NCBI RefSeq assembly: GCF_024054565.1
Contig: NZ_JAMXLR010000048.1
Span: 1 to 35,414 of the forward strand
DNA length: 35,414 bases
Reading direction: 5' to 3'
Source of the DNA: Aeoliella straminimaris
GTDB taxonomy: Bacteria; Planctomycetota; Planctomycetia; Pirellulales; Lacipirellulaceae
Shown: one piece after another, positions 24,026-32,956 of the stretch
Layout of the letters: each line of letters starts with the position of its first letter
Numbering within the stretch: position 1 is the stretch's first letter
Made by a program: the position numbers and the translations under genes
The notes under the pieces: generated by a model
Seen by the model: the letters and a program-made list of their open reading frames with translations, nothing else
Told to the model about the DNA's origin: nothing
The model's database searches: none

Positions 24026-24581
24026 AGACCGCTGGCCTTGGTGTCGTCGTCAGTATGGGTGAATCAACTTTTCGCTGCCACAGCCCGCGCGCTTCGTCTG
24101 CTAACCGTTCAATATACGCAGATATGTCAGATCGTCGATGATTTGCAGGACGGTTTCTGGTGGTCGGGCCGTGCTAGCGGGGGCTCCATTCGTTGCGTCC
24201 GCTTCGTGCGCCACTGTCTGCTCAGTTAGCCCAAACTCCGTGGGGCGAATTCTCTCGCCAAGATCCTGCGTTGCAGCTATCGTGCCACAACCGCGATACC
24301 CGCCATCGCTTGCTGAAACCTTCTGGAGATAGAAAGAAATCAGCCATTCTGACCAGCGGATGAGAAATAGCAGAAAGAAGAGTTTACCCCCGTTGCGGTG
24401 CCGAAAACAGTGACGCTCGGGCGAGCTACCATACCGAGGGCAGTGGAGGAAGCCGCACAGGCGTTACAAAAGGCAGTACGGGGCCGGCGGGCCATTGGTT
24501 CGCAGAAGACACCGAGCGACTTCGTGCTGCCGATGGCGAATGTGGCGAAAAAGCAACACCCAGAGGCCCGGACGCCTCACG
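24026..24581. other. 556-base gap upstream of the WecA-like gene
   Basis: It must hold the promoter of the long minus-strand glycan transcript. An A+T-rich stretch at 24310-24390 is the likeliest place, but I see no clear -35/-10 pair, operator or hairpin. Open frames here carry no recognisable protein. Confidence 0.4.
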
Positions 24582-25199
24582 CTAGGTTGGCTTGGCCGGT
24601 GGCTCGCGATCGCGGATCCGCTGGGCCGGATTCCCCCCCACGATCATGCCGGGGGGAACGTCTCTGTGCACCATGCTGGCCGCCGCTACCAGGGCGTTGG
24701 CTCCTACGGTGGCCCCGCCCAGCAGAGTGGTTTGGGCCGCCACCCAGGCCCCGTCGCCCACGGTGATGGGGGTGGTGATCAGGTCGAAACTCCGTTTGCG
24801 GTGATCGTGACTGCCAGTGCAGAAATAGACCCCCTGCGAGATGCAGACATGGCTGCCAATGTCGACCATCGCCAGATTGTCGATCCAGCTCCCCTCACCA
24901 ATCCAGGTGAAGTCGCCAATGCGGAGCCGCCACGGAAATTTGATCCGCACGCGGGGTTTGATCACTACACCTCGGCCAATCTGTGCGCCAAACCACCGCA
25001 GCAGCGTGCATCGCCAGCGGGATGGCAGCGGTAACGACGAGGCGAACAGCAACTCGCACACGATATACCAGGAGACTCGCGCCAGCAGACTGCCGGGGTC
25101 GTATCCTGTGACCCGAAAGTGCTCCAGGTCGACCCACGCACCGCCACTGGCCAAATCGTCGGCCGGGGGCATGTCGGTGGAGTTGGTGGTTTCGGACAC
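24582..25199 (-). CDS. WcaF-like left-handed beta-helix acetyltransferase
   Basis: A 205-residue member of the hexapeptide-repeat acyltransferases, closest to WcaF-type colanic-acid acetyltransferases. An N-terminal helical part (25-70: 'WYIVCELLFASSLPLPSRWR') is followed by the beta-helix (about 73-195) with repeated [LIV]-G-x-x turns ('IGRGVVIKPRVRI', 'IGDFTWIGEGSWI', 'VGDGAWVAAQTTL', 'VGANALVAAAS'). The loop 'FCTGSHDH' (127-134) carries the likely catalytic histidine, and 'GGNPAQRIR' is the usual end. It should O-acetylate a sugar in the glycan using acetyl-CoA. It lies upstream of the WecA-like gene, same strand. Confidence 0.9.
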   Translation of the reverse strand: MSETTNSTDMPPADDLASGGAWVDLEHFRVTGYDPGSLLARVSWYIVCELLFASSLPLPSRWRCTLLRWFGAQIGRGVVIKPRVRIKFPWRLRIGDFTWIGEGSWIDNLAMVDIGSHVCISQGVYFCTGSHDHRKRSFDLITTPITVGDGAWVAAQTTLLGGATVGANALVAAASMVHRDVPPGMIVGGNPAQRIRDREPPAKPT

Positions 25200-25308
25200 T
25201 GCGGCAAAGAGAGGCTACTGGGAGAATTCGCGGAGCGCATGGTCGGCGCTTCCTTGAATCGTAGTTCACCCTGCTGCGGACCGCCAGCGACACCGCCGGC
25301 GGTGCCGA

Positions 25309-25806
25309 TCAGGCCGATTGTAGGGCCTGTTGCGGTGCCAGTTGTTCGTGTAGGGCCCGCTCCCGGTAGGTGAAGATCTGTTGCACGTCACGCCGCACCA
25401 GCAGTCGATGGATCAGCGCCCCGCCGGGCACGCCGTAGCGGACCACGTCGCGACACAGGGTTCCGCCCTCGACTGCTTCAAACTGGTGTTCGTGCCGCCA
25501 GTGACGATATGGCCCCCGCAACTGGGTATCGACAAATCGGTAGGGAGGCTCCCACGCGGCGATCTCGGTTCGCCAGCGGACGGGCACATGGTGAATCTTC
25601 AGCCGATAGTCGATCAGCGTCCCCGCATGCATGTCGAACGGCCCAGGCGTAACCACCTGGAACTGGAGCCAAGGCGGTGTGATACGCTCCAGGTTCATGG
25701 CGTCGGCAAAGAAGGCAAACACTTCTTCGAGCGGCCGGGCTACTACGGTTTCGGTTTCAAGCACGTAGCCGCCCCGGTTCGTCGGGTCGGTGCGGATGGT
25801 AATCAT
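25309..25806 (-). CDS. SRPBCC (START-like) family protein
   Basis: A 165-residue protein from the ATG at 25806 (MITIRTDPTNRGGYVLETET); an in-frame TTG five codons earlier lacks a ribosome site. It has the SRPBCC pattern of a hydrophobic ligand-binding cup: 'TVVARPLEEVFAFFADAMNL', then 'ITPPWLQFQVVTPGP', 'GTLIDYRLKIHHVPVRWRTE', and 'PYRFVDTQLRGPYRHWRHEH'. This subgroup is commonly annotated as CDP-paratose-2-epimerase-like or cyclase/dehydrase-like without firm function. Substrate unknown. It lies between the glycan locus and the lipoprotein gene, all on the same strand. Confidence 0.8.
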   Translation of the reverse strand: MITIRTDPTNRGGYVLETETVVARPLEEVFAFFADAMNLERITPPWLQFQVVTPGPFDMHAGTLIDYRLKIHHVPVRWRTEIAAWEPPYRFVDTQLRGPYRHWRHEHQFEAVEGGTLCRDVVRYGVPGGALIHRLLVRRDVQQIFTYRERALHEQLAPQQALQSA

Positions 25807-25895
25807 GGCCAATTGCAGCAAGGACTAAGCGAATTCTGGTCCACCACTGCCAACGAGTGGACTCCAGAAGACTCTAGTCGCAATCCGGCAAGCGA

Positions 25896-26513
25896 CTACG
25901 GCTGCCGTACAAAAACGCCATCGGCCACGATGCGGAGTGTTCCCAGTTCGACCGAGCCGGTGCCAGTCACCACGACTTCTTGGCCCTGTTTCAGGTCCAA
26001 CAGCGTGTCGCTCCGGACGGGAATCGGCTGCCCCTGCTCGTCGACGAAGGTGACCAGGGCCACCGTATCGACCAAGTCGCGTGCCTTCCCCGCACAAAAC
26101 ATGCACTCCTCGCCTTCGGCGTGCTGGTGCTCTTCACCCTCGAATTCGGCAACGGTCGTTGGATCGACCAGCGAGAATACGGCCTGACCTTCCATCCAGG
26201 GGAACGCGGGCATGTTGTCGCTGCCGAAAGGATTCGGCATGCCGCCGATGGTGCCGACCACGGTCACTCCGGTGGGGGGAGAGTCCGCGGAGGACTGTTC
26301 CGCCTCCTCCTCCTCGCCCTCCGGCGAATCCGCAGGCTGAAGGGCATTGCGGACCTCGATCACCGTTTTCGCATCCGCTGGTTCTGCGGTCATCAGCAGC
26401 TTGGAGCGATAGTCGGCCATCTGTTCGGCCGTCATTCCTGCCGGCAGAGTTTGTGGTTTCTCGCATCCGACCGCAATTGCCAGCAAAAAAACGGCGGGAA
26501 GGTATCGGATCAT
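25896..26513 (-). CDS. Putative lipoprotein with HxH/CxxC segment
   Basis: A 205-residue protein from the ATG at 26513 with GGAG at 26523-26526. The signal peptide MIRYLPAVFLLAIAVGC ends in a lipobox-like AVGC, so C17 is probably lipidated. An acidic linker (EGEEEEAEQSSADS, 65-78) precedes a domain with 'EEHQHAEGEECMFCAGKA': H129, H131, C137 and C140 could bind metal. The C-terminus ('DLKQGQEVVVTGTGSVELG' and 'LRIVADGVFVRQ') looks like an OB-fold strand pattern. Family and function not recognised; a periplasmic metal- or redox-related role is a guess from the residues. Confidence 0.75.
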   Translation of the reverse strand: MIRYLPAVFLLAIAVGCEKPQTLPAGMTAEQMADYRSKLLMTAEPADAKTVIEVRNALQPADSPEGEEEEAEQSSADSPPTGVTVVGTIGGMPNPFGSDNMPAFPWMEGQAVFSLVDPTTVAEFEGEEHQHAEGEECMFCAGKARDLVDTVALVTFVDEQGQPIPVRSDTLLDLKQGQEVVVTGTGSVELGTLRIVADGVFVRQP

Positions 26514-26833
26514 GGCAGTAACTCCAGCGCGGGGGGCAAGCGACGTTTCTACGCATTTTTTCGCGTTGGGTTCATTCTGCGCGGGGACAACCAGGGACTG
26601 CAAGCGGCGGGGAGCCGGGCGGCCGCCGGCCGGCGGTTTCAAAAAAATTTAAATCGTTCCAAAGATCACTTTGCGGGGGGCGAATCTCTTAGTGGACCAG
26701 CACTTCGCCGTGCTCGGTCCTTTTGGTGTTTACCTCCGTTCGTTCGTCTTTTCCCTCAGTCGAGCCAACCGCCATGCGAAAGCCCTTCAAATGTTGCTTT
26801 CGATCGTTCCACCCCGATCAAGGAGCCAAACCG
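26514..26833. promoter_or_regulatory. 320-base divergent control region
   Basis: It separates the lipoprotein (minus) and coiled-coil protein (plus) genes, so promoters must face both ways. A perfect 14-base palindrome CCGCCGGCCGGCGG (26623-26636) is followed by an A+T-rich tract (26641-26653). I cannot assign -35/-10 boxes. AGGAG at 26821-26825 is the ribosome site of the plus-strand gene. Confidence 0.35.
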
Positions 26834-27640
26834 ATGATCAAAAAAACCCTACTTACTGTTGCTGTGGTCGGCCTGGTTGCTGGCCTGTTGTTTGGGCGGG
26901 ATGCCCTCAGTTACCTCAAGACCGGCGCCAATCGGGTGTCGGACGGCGTCAAGGATTCGGTGCCCACCTCGTTCCAGATCGACCGTGCGCGTCAGATGGT
27001 CAGCGAGCTCACGCCGAATATTCGCGACGCGATGCACATGATTGCCAAAGAGGAAGTCGCCCTGGAGCATTTGGACGAGCAGATCGTCGCTGCTGAACAG
27101 AGTAGCAATAAGCTGCAGGGCGAGATCCTGCAGATGCAGGCCGATCTGACCAGTGGCAAGAGCACCTTCCACTACGCCAGCCGATCCTACGAGCGGGGCG
27201 ATGTCGAGCGGAGCCTCAAGAGCAAGTTCGCTCGCTACAAGGTAAGCGACGAGACGCTCGACAGCATGAAGCAGATGCGCGACGCTCGCGCGGCCAACCT
27301 GATGGCGGCCCGCGAGAAGTATGCCGCGATGGTCACGGCGCAGAAGAAGCTGGAAACCGATGTGAAGTGCCTGGAAGCCAAGCAAGCGTTGGTCGAGGTC
27401 GCCCAGGCGTCGAGCGAAGTGGTGCTGGACGACAGCAAACTGGCTCGCACCAAGGAACTGATCAACGACATCCGCGCTTCGCTCGACGTCAAGGCTCGAA
27501 TCGCCAACGCCGATGTGGACGTGGTGACCGAGATTTCGCTCGATCCGGAAGACTCGGCCGACATCACCGACCAGGTAGCTGCCTACTTCAACCTGGTTGA
27601 AAAGGATAGCAACGTGGCCCAGGTGAGCTACGAAGATTAG
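26834..27640 (+). CDS. Membrane-anchored coiled-coil protein
   Basis: A 268-residue protein from the ATG at 26834, chosen over an upstream in-frame ATG because AGGAG lies 8 bases ahead. One membrane segment at about residues 5-20 ('TLLTVAVVGLVAGLLFG') is followed by a long alpha-helical, heptad-rich region (about 55-225: 'EEVALEHLDEQIVAAEQSS', 'QMQADLTSGKS', 'MVTAQKKLETDVKCLEAKQA') and an acidic C-terminus. The architecture recalls PspA-like or adhesin-stalk helices, but I do not recognise the family. It is probably membrane-tethered in the envelope. It opens the plus-strand cluster leading to the FHA and kinase genes; a hairpin directly after its stop suggests separate transcript ends. Confidence 0.78.
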   Translation: MIKKTLLTVAVVGLVAGLLFGRDALSYLKTGANRVSDGVKDSVPTSFQIDRARQMVSELTPNIRDAMHMIAKEEVALEHLDEQIVAAEQSSNKLQGEILQMQADLTSGKSTFHYASRSYERGDVERSLKSKFARYKVSDETLDSMKQMRDARAANLMAAREKYAAMVTAQKKLETDVKCLEAKQALVEVAQASSEVVLDDSKLARTKELINDIRASLDVKARIANADVDVVTEISLDPEDSADITDQVAAYFNLVEKDSNVAQVSYED

Positions 27641-27647
27641 TTGCCAA

Positions 27648-27719
27648 TGACCAAAGACCCAATGGCCAATGACGAATACGTAATGTCGACTCATTGGTCA
27701 TTGGGCTTGGAATTGGTCA
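27648..27719. terminator. Hairpin after the coiled-coil gene
   Basis: CCCAATGGCCAATGA (27658-27672) pairs at 14 of 15 positions with 27691-27705 around an 18-base loop; outer arms TGACCAA (27648-27654) and TTGGTCA (27713-27719) also pair. It starts 8 bases after the stop. No T-run follows, so it may be a leaky terminator or RNA-stabilising hairpin. Confidence 0.45.
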
Positions 27720-27759
27720 GTCACACAGTCGATCTGGAGTTCCTGTAAGGTTGTCCCTC

Positions 27760-29214
27760 ATGTTTCCTTCTTGGCGAATGCAACTTGGCGAGGCGCGGCG
27801 GGCGCTCAAGGAGGGTCAACTCGACCGCGCCTGTGCTATCGTCCAGCGGGAAGAACTGCGGGAGTTTCGCCAGGCCCGGGAGTTGTCGGCTGAGTTGGCC
27901 GGCAGGGTGGCTCAGCGGGCACGAGGTCGCCTGGCCGCGGGCCGTTCCAACGCCGGGTGGAACGACCTGGAGTTGGCCGAGCATGTCGCAGGTTGCGATC
28001 TGCCGGTGGCCCAGGTTCGCAACGAGTATCGCCAGGCGGTGTTCGCCCGCGCTGTGGATTTCCTGGCCGATGGTCGCACCGCCGTGGCGCAGCAGGAGTT
28101 GGCAAAGCTGGCCCGTCGTGGCCTTCGTGACGCTCAAGTCCGACAACTGGAGGAATTCGCCCGCAGCATGTCCGAAGCCGAGCAGATGCTATCGGTGGGC
28201 AGTAGCGCCGAGGCTCGCCAAGCGCTGGAGAAAATTGCGGTCGAAGAACTGGCGATAGAGAAATCGCCGGAGAATCTATCCCGTGATTCGGTTAAGATTG
28301 ATTGGTCGCGACTCGCCCAGCGAGTCGAGTGGCTGCTGGCACAATGCCAGCGGCACTCCCAGCTGCGGGGCGAATTGCACGCCGCAGCCAACCAGAGCGA
28401 CTGGCACCAGATGCTCGCGCGGGCGGATAAATTGCTGAGCGTGGCGCCGCGCGATCGGGTGGCCCGCGCCGCGCGGCGTCAGGCCTGGCACGCGGTGGGG
28501 CTCGACGCCACGGCGGTGTTCCACCGCGAAGGGCGTCCGCTAGCCTCGCTGGCATTAAACGATACAAAACGCGGAGCCCAAGGCTCCGCCTCCAAGACTC
28601 AGGCAGACGATACCATGTCCGGCTCCCAGGAACCCAACCGATTCATGCTATGGGTCGACGCCGTGGGAGGTTTCCTGGTGTGCCTGGACGACGAAGTGGT
28701 GCTGGGACAGCCCACGCCTGGTTCGGCAGTGGCGGTGCCGTTGTGTGCCGATCTGTCGCGCCGCCACGCGGTCATTCGTCGCCACCAGGGTGGCTATACG
28801 CTCGATCCGTTGGGCGAGGTGAAGGTCGACGGGCGGCTGCTGACCGGCCCCATGGTCTTGGGGAATCGACACGAGATTGAACTCGGTTCGGCCGTCCGGC
28901 TCGAGTTCACACGGCCGCATGCCTTGAGCGCCACGGCCCGGCTGACACCGCTTAGCGGCCATCGCACTGAGCCCCGCGCCGACGCGGTGCTGTTGATGGC
29001 TGATAGCTGCCTGTTGGGGCCGAAATCGCACTCGCACATCGCCTGCCGGCGGTGGCAGGGCGACGTGATGCTGTTCCGGCAAGCGGGACGCCTGCACTGC
29101 CGGTCGACCATGGAGATGACGGTCGACGGATCGCAGGCCGATGGACCGACCCCCCTGGAAAGCGGGGCTCGGCTGGAGGGAGAGGAATTCGCCATTAGCC
29201 TGGAAGACGTCTGA
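27760..29214 (+). CDS. FHA-domain protein with helical N-terminus
   Basis: A 484-residue protein from the ATG at 27760 (MFPSWRMQLGEARRALKEG); an upstream in-frame start would lie inside the preceding hairpin. Residues about 1-265 are alanine/arginine-rich helices, possibly repeat-like. Residues about 293-375 are an FHA phosphothreonine-binding domain: 'DEVVLGQPTPGSAVAVPLC' then 'DLSRRHAVIRR' with the S-R-R-H core, and 'GRLLTGPMVLGNRHEIELG'. A second, degenerate FHA-like unit may fill 400-484 ('LLGPKSHSHIACRRWQGDV'). It precedes the Ser/Thr kinase gene by 181 bases on the same strand, so binding kinase-phosphorylated partners, or the kinase itself, is the likely job. Confidence 0.85.
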   Translation: MFPSWRMQLGEARRALKEGQLDRACAIVQREELREFRQARELSAELAGRVAQRARGRLAAGRSNAGWNDLELAEHVAGCDLPVAQVRNEYRQAVFARAVDFLADGRTAVAQQELAKLARRGLRDAQVRQLEEFARSMSEAEQMLSVGSSAEARQALEKIAVEELAIEKSPENLSRDSVKIDWSRLAQRVEWLLAQCQRHSQLRGELHAAANQSDWHQMLARADKLLSVAPRDRVARAARRQAWHAVGLDATAVFHREGRPLASLALNDTKRGAQGSASKTQADDTMSGSQEPNRFMLWVDAVGGFLVCLDDEVVLGQPTPGSAVAVPLCADLSRRHAVIRRHQGGYTLDPLGEVKVDGRLLTGPMVLGNRHEIELGSAVRLEFTRPHALSATARLTPLSGHRTEPRADAVLLMADSCLLGPKSHSHIACRRWQGDVMLFRQAGRLHCRSTMEMTVDGSQADGPTPLESGARLEGEEFAISLEDV

Positions 29215-29395
29215 ACCGTCCAGCCAGGCACGCTGCCAACGCAATTGGGGAAAGTTGGGGAACAAAAGGGGTCGTGAGGCGTCCAATTCGGGGGATTCTC
29301 ACGGTTTTTGCAGCAAGGTTCCGCACCAGCCAGCGAAATGGCATACAGAACCGGTTACACTTAGGGCTGTAAACCACAACGAACACAACACCACC

Positions 29396-31516
29396 ATGGA
29401 CGTCCGCACGCCTCAACCTGAGCAGCTTCTCGAACCCGCCGGGGCGAGTTCCGAGCGTGCGCCACTCAAATTTCTCTACCCCACCGGCAGCCAACCGCTC
29501 GAAGGCTACACCATCAAGCGGGGCATCGGCCGGGGCGGTTTCGGCGAGGTCTACTTCGCCACCAGCGATGCTGGCAAAGAAGTCGCGCTGAAGCTGATTC
29601 GCCGTAATCTGGATGTCGAGCTCCGCGGGGTACGGCACTGCCTGAATCTCAAGCACTCGAATCTGATCGGCGTTTACGACATTCGCACCGACTCGCTGGG
29701 CGATCAGTGGGTGGTCATGGAGTACGTCTCCGGCGAATCGCTCGAGGACGCCATCGAACGGCACCCCAACGGCATGCCCGTCGACGAAGTGATTCGTTGG
29801 ATGCGGGGCATTGGTGCGGGCGTGGCCTACTTGCACGACCACGGCATCGTCCATCGCGACTTGAAGCCGGGCAACGTGTTTCTGGATATCGATTCCACCG
29901 ACGGCGGCACCGTCAAGCTGGGCGACTACGGCCTGTCGAAGTTCATTTCGTGCAGTCGCCGCAGTGGTCAGACCGAAAGTGTCGGCACCGTACATTACAT
30001 GGCACCGGAGATTGCCAACGGCCGCTATGGTCGCGAGATCGACACCTACGCTCTGGGCATCATGCTGTACGAGATGCTCACTGGTCACGTCCCGTTCGAG
30101 GGCGAGAGCGTGGGCGAGGTGCTAATGAAACACCTGACGGCCGAGCCCGATCTGTCGTCGCTCGATAGCCCGTTTCGCGAAGCGGTCGAGCGGACGCTCG
30201 CCAAAGACCCTGAAGTCCGCATCGGTAGCGTTCATGAACTGCTGGAACTGCTGCCCGATGGACAAGGCGTGGAGTACGTTCGTCTGGAACGTATCGACGG
30301 CTGGAGCGGCGAGCATGCGGCCGCCGACGGCATCGGTGCCGCGCACCTGTTTACCGATACCTCCGTGCGAGGTCACAGGGGTCCGAAGCCATTCTCCAAG
30401 GTGCCGTTGGAACGCGATGTTCGCGAACCTCTATACGAGTGGATGAATAGCACCTGGACCAGTTGGGTGGAAGGCTGGCACACCTGGGATGCCAACCCCG
30501 TAGGCAAGGCGCTCCTGCTGTTTGTGCTGGTAGGCCTGGCGGTCGGTACGGTTACCGTATGGGGATCGCTGGCCGTGCTGCTGGGCGTGGTGTACGTCTT
30601 TTACTACGCGTTTTGGGCCACGCTGGTTCGCCCAGCCGAGGTCCGGCGTCAGAAGAGGGTGCGTCGCGGTCCCGATGGCATGGCGGTAGCCCGCCCCGCG
30701 AAACGCCCCCCTCCCGCCGAGCAACCCGTCCTGCAACCGATGTCCCGCGCCGAACAACGGCGCACCGCGGCCATTCGAGCGCAACGCCTGCGCACTAGTT
30801 GGAAAGAAAAGGTCCACGAACGGCTCCGCGACAAGCCGTTGCGTCAGCGTGCCACGGAACTGCTCACGTCCATGGTGCTGTCGGGTATCCTCTGTGCATT
30901 TCTGGCGATGCTGGCCGTGGTGGTCGTGGGTGGCTCCACCCCCGGCGAACGCCTTCCGCTGTACTTGTGGCTGACTGGCGTGACCACCGTAGGTACCTGG
31001 GTGGTGCTGGTGACCGGTAAGTTCACCGAAGGCCGTTTCGAAGACCAGATTCCTATGCGTTTATGGCAACTGGTGGGCGGTGCCTTTGTGGGCCTGGTAG
31101 CCTGGGGCCTGGCCACCACGATGATGACTGGCGTGCCCTACATGCACGATGCGGGAATCGGATTCCACGACAGCCTGCTCGACGAACTGCTCAACATGTC
31201 GGAAGGGGATTACGTCCAATGGCAAAGCCAGCACTTGGCCTCGCCTGATGCTTTGCTGAGCGTGATGTACTTCTCGCTCATGATGGTTGGTCTCCGGTGG
31301 TGGCGATTGGCCGAATACGCCCGTCGAACCCGCCTGAGCCTGGTGGGTGTTGGACTAGCGATTTGCGGTGCGTGGCTCGCCCACCTGGTGTGCTGGTATC
31401 CTCAACCCACCGGTATGGCGGTGGCCGGCATCATTGCCGTGGCTACCCAGCTTGTGAGTCCCTGGTTGCCACCGAGCGGACGAAAATCGGCGGCGGAAGA
31501 AGCGATGGCAGGTTAG
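29396..31516 (+). CDS. Ser/Thr protein kinase with multi-pass membrane C-terminus
   Basis: A 706-residue protein from the ATG at 29396 (MDVRTPQPEQLLEPAGASSE); the longer open frame upstream is unlike a kinase. The kinase domain spans about 38-310: ATP loop GRGGFGEV (45-52), K66 in VALKLI, catalytic HRDLKPGN (153-160), magnesium loop D177-Y-G instead of DFG, and APE (203-205). All key residues are present, so it should be active. From about residue 370 to 692 I count roughly seven hydrophobic spans, separated at about 405-490 by a basic cytosolic segment. That differs from the common one-span PknB layout. It is followed after only 3 bases by another membrane protein gene. Confidence 0.92.
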   Translation: MDVRTPQPEQLLEPAGASSERAPLKFLYPTGSQPLEGYTIKRGIGRGGFGEVYFATSDAGKEVALKLIRRNLDVELRGVRHCLNLKHSNLIGVYDIRTDSLGDQWVVMEYVSGESLEDAIERHPNGMPVDEVIRWMRGIGAGVAYLHDHGIVHRDLKPGNVFLDIDSTDGGTVKLGDYGLSKFISCSRRSGQTESVGTVHYMAPEIANGRYGREIDTYALGIMLYEMLTGHVPFEGESVGEVLMKHLTAEPDLSSLDSPFREAVERTLAKDPEVRIGSVHELLELLPDGQGVEYVRLERIDGWSGEHAAADGIGAAHLFTDTSVRGHRGPKPFSKVPLERDVREPLYEWMNSTWTSWVEGWHTWDANPVGKALLLFVLVGLAVGTVTVWGSLAVLLGVVYVFYYAFWATLVRPAEVRRQKRVRRGPDGMAVARPAKRPPPAEQPVLQPMSRAEQRRTAAIRAQRLRTSWKEKVHERLRDKPLRQRATELLTSMVLSGILCAFLAMLAVVVVGGSTPGERLPLYLWLTGVTTVGTWVVLVTGKFTEGRFEDQIPMRLWQLVGGAFVGLVAWGLATTMMTGVPYMHDAGIGFHDSLLDELLNMSEGDYVQWQSQHLASPDALLSVMYFSLMMVGLRWWRLAEYARRTRLSLVGVGLAICGAWLAHLVCWYPQPTGMAVAGIIAVATQLVSPWLPPSGRKSAAEEAMAG

Positions 31517-31519
31517 AAG

Positions 31520-32890
31520 ATGTCCCTTATATTTCTCATCGTGCTTGCTCTGGCGGTTGCCGCAGGCGTGGCGGTCGCCACGATCCTGCTCGGGAATCGT
31601 CACACCCGAGGTGCCATGCAGTTTGTGGCCGTTGGGCTGATATTGCTGGTGGGTGCAATCGTCGTGTGGAGTTTCGCCGTCGTGCCTAGTCACGTCGAGG
31701 AACCCGTGGCATCCACGCCCTACTCCGAACATCAGTATGCGCTGCAGGAAAACCAAGCAAGACACTTCGACCAACTGGCCGAACAATACGAACACCACAG
31801 CGATCCAGACATCCAGCAGCTGGCGCAGGAATATCACGAGAAGGCCGCAAATGTCCGCCATCAGCTTTCGGGCCATTCTTCCTACAGTGTGACCAGCTCG
31901 TATCGGACCAGCACGTGGTTGGGATTGTTCTCGCCGGCGATTCTCATTGTCTTTCTGGTCATCGTCTTTTTGTTGTTCAAGCACGCGGGGCCCGCCGTGG
32001 GATTTGCCGCCCTCGCGCTGCCGGTAGTCCTGCTGTTTTTCAGCTACTCCAGCGTGCAACGCCACACCACGCAACGATATCCTCAATCGCAGTCCTCGGA
32101 TCCGTATGTTCCAACGTGGTCGCCCGGAGAGATTCAGCCACCCATGTTCGATGAGGGACGTTCGGTGGATGTGTCGTTGCTGGAGCCCGTGGCCGAGGTG
32201 CACCCTGCTGTGGCCGAAGTGCAGGACGCCGCTGAGTTTGCCACCATCGCCAGCACCAGTGCGGAAACCGTGGTGGCGGACACAGCCGAAACTGCCGAGG
32301 CTCCCAGCGACGACGAACCAGCCCCCGCCACGCCCGTCGAGGAGATTCCCGACTGGGTTCGCCAACCGCCAAAGAGCGTTCCAAACGTTCACCGTCAGGT
32401 GGTGCAATCGGACTGGTACGGAACGCCGGCCGAGTGCCTGGCCAAGCTTGAGAATGGTCCAATCGAGCAACTGGTCGAGGCGTATATCCGCGAACTGGCG
32501 ATCGAAGAATCCCGGCGATCGTACGTCAGCGTTCCGCGGCTCGAGAGGTTGGGGATCACCAAGCGGTATATCCGCGAGAACCTGATCAAGGAGCAATTCT
32601 ACGAAACCAAGGACTTCGAACACCAGCCGAACATGAAGAACCTGCATGTGCTGCTGGAATACGACAGCCGGACCACGGACGATCTGCTCTCACGCTGGCG
32701 AACCTATGCCCGGCAGGACTCGATGGAAGCAGTGGGCATGGGGATGGCTGGCGTGCTGCTCTGCCTGGCCGGCGTGCTCGGCCTGGTAAAACTCGACACT
32801 TACACCAAGGGATACTACACCAAGCGGTTGTTTATCGGCGTTCCGGCAGCGATAATCGGGATTGGTTTCCTCATTGCCATGTTCAATTAA
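31520..32890 (+). CDS. Multi-pass membrane protein of unknown function
   Basis: A 456-residue protein whose ATG follows the kinase stop by 3 bases (TAG AAG ATG), so the two are co-translated. Membrane spans are at about 3-24, 33-52, 133-154, 160-176, 402-422 and 438-456. Between spans two and three is a hydrophilic helical region ('QLAEQYEHHSDPDIQQLAQE'). The long segment 180-400 is acidic and Pro/Ala-rich at first, then folded-looking ('DWYGTPAECLAKLENGPIEQ', 'RLERLGITKRYIRENLIKEQ'). Family not recognised. Coupling to the kinase suggests it is a substrate, sensor partner or regulator of it. Confidence 0.8.
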   Translation: MSLIFLIVLALAVAAGVAVATILLGNRHTRGAMQFVAVGLILLVGAIVVWSFAVVPSHVEEPVASTPYSEHQYALQENQARHFDQLAEQYEHHSDPDIQQLAQEYHEKAANVRHQLSGHSSYSVTSSYRTSTWLGLFSPAILIVFLVIVFLLFKHAGPAVGFAALALPVVLLFFSYSSVQRHTTQRYPQSQSSDPYVPTWSPGEIQPPMFDEGRSVDVSLLEPVAEVHPAVAEVQDAAEFATIASTSAETVVADTAETAEAPSDDEPAPATPVEEIPDWVRQPPKSVPNVHRQVVQSDWYGTPAECLAKLENGPIEQLVEAYIRELAIEESRRSYVSVPRLERLGITKRYIRENLIKEQFYETKDFEHQPNMKNLHVLLEYDSRTTDDLLSRWRTYARQDSMEAVGMGMAGVLLCLAGVLGLVKLDTYTKGYYTKRLFIGVPAAIIGIGFLIAMFN

Positions 32891-32956
32891 GCACTGGCGG
32901 TGATTGGCTGCTTGCGAGCAGCATTTACCAGATTCTCGAACACTTGCTCCGCTCCC

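Noticed and set aside
14289..25199. An exosortase gene in the glycan locus
   Set aside because: I looked because of the PEP-CTERM protein and the DUF3473 deacetylase, but no multi-span protein with the exosortase Cys/Arg/His pattern is present.
31355..32647. 430-codon minus-strand open frame
   Set aside because: It is antisense to the kinase end and the coupled membrane protein; no start signal or family resemblance.
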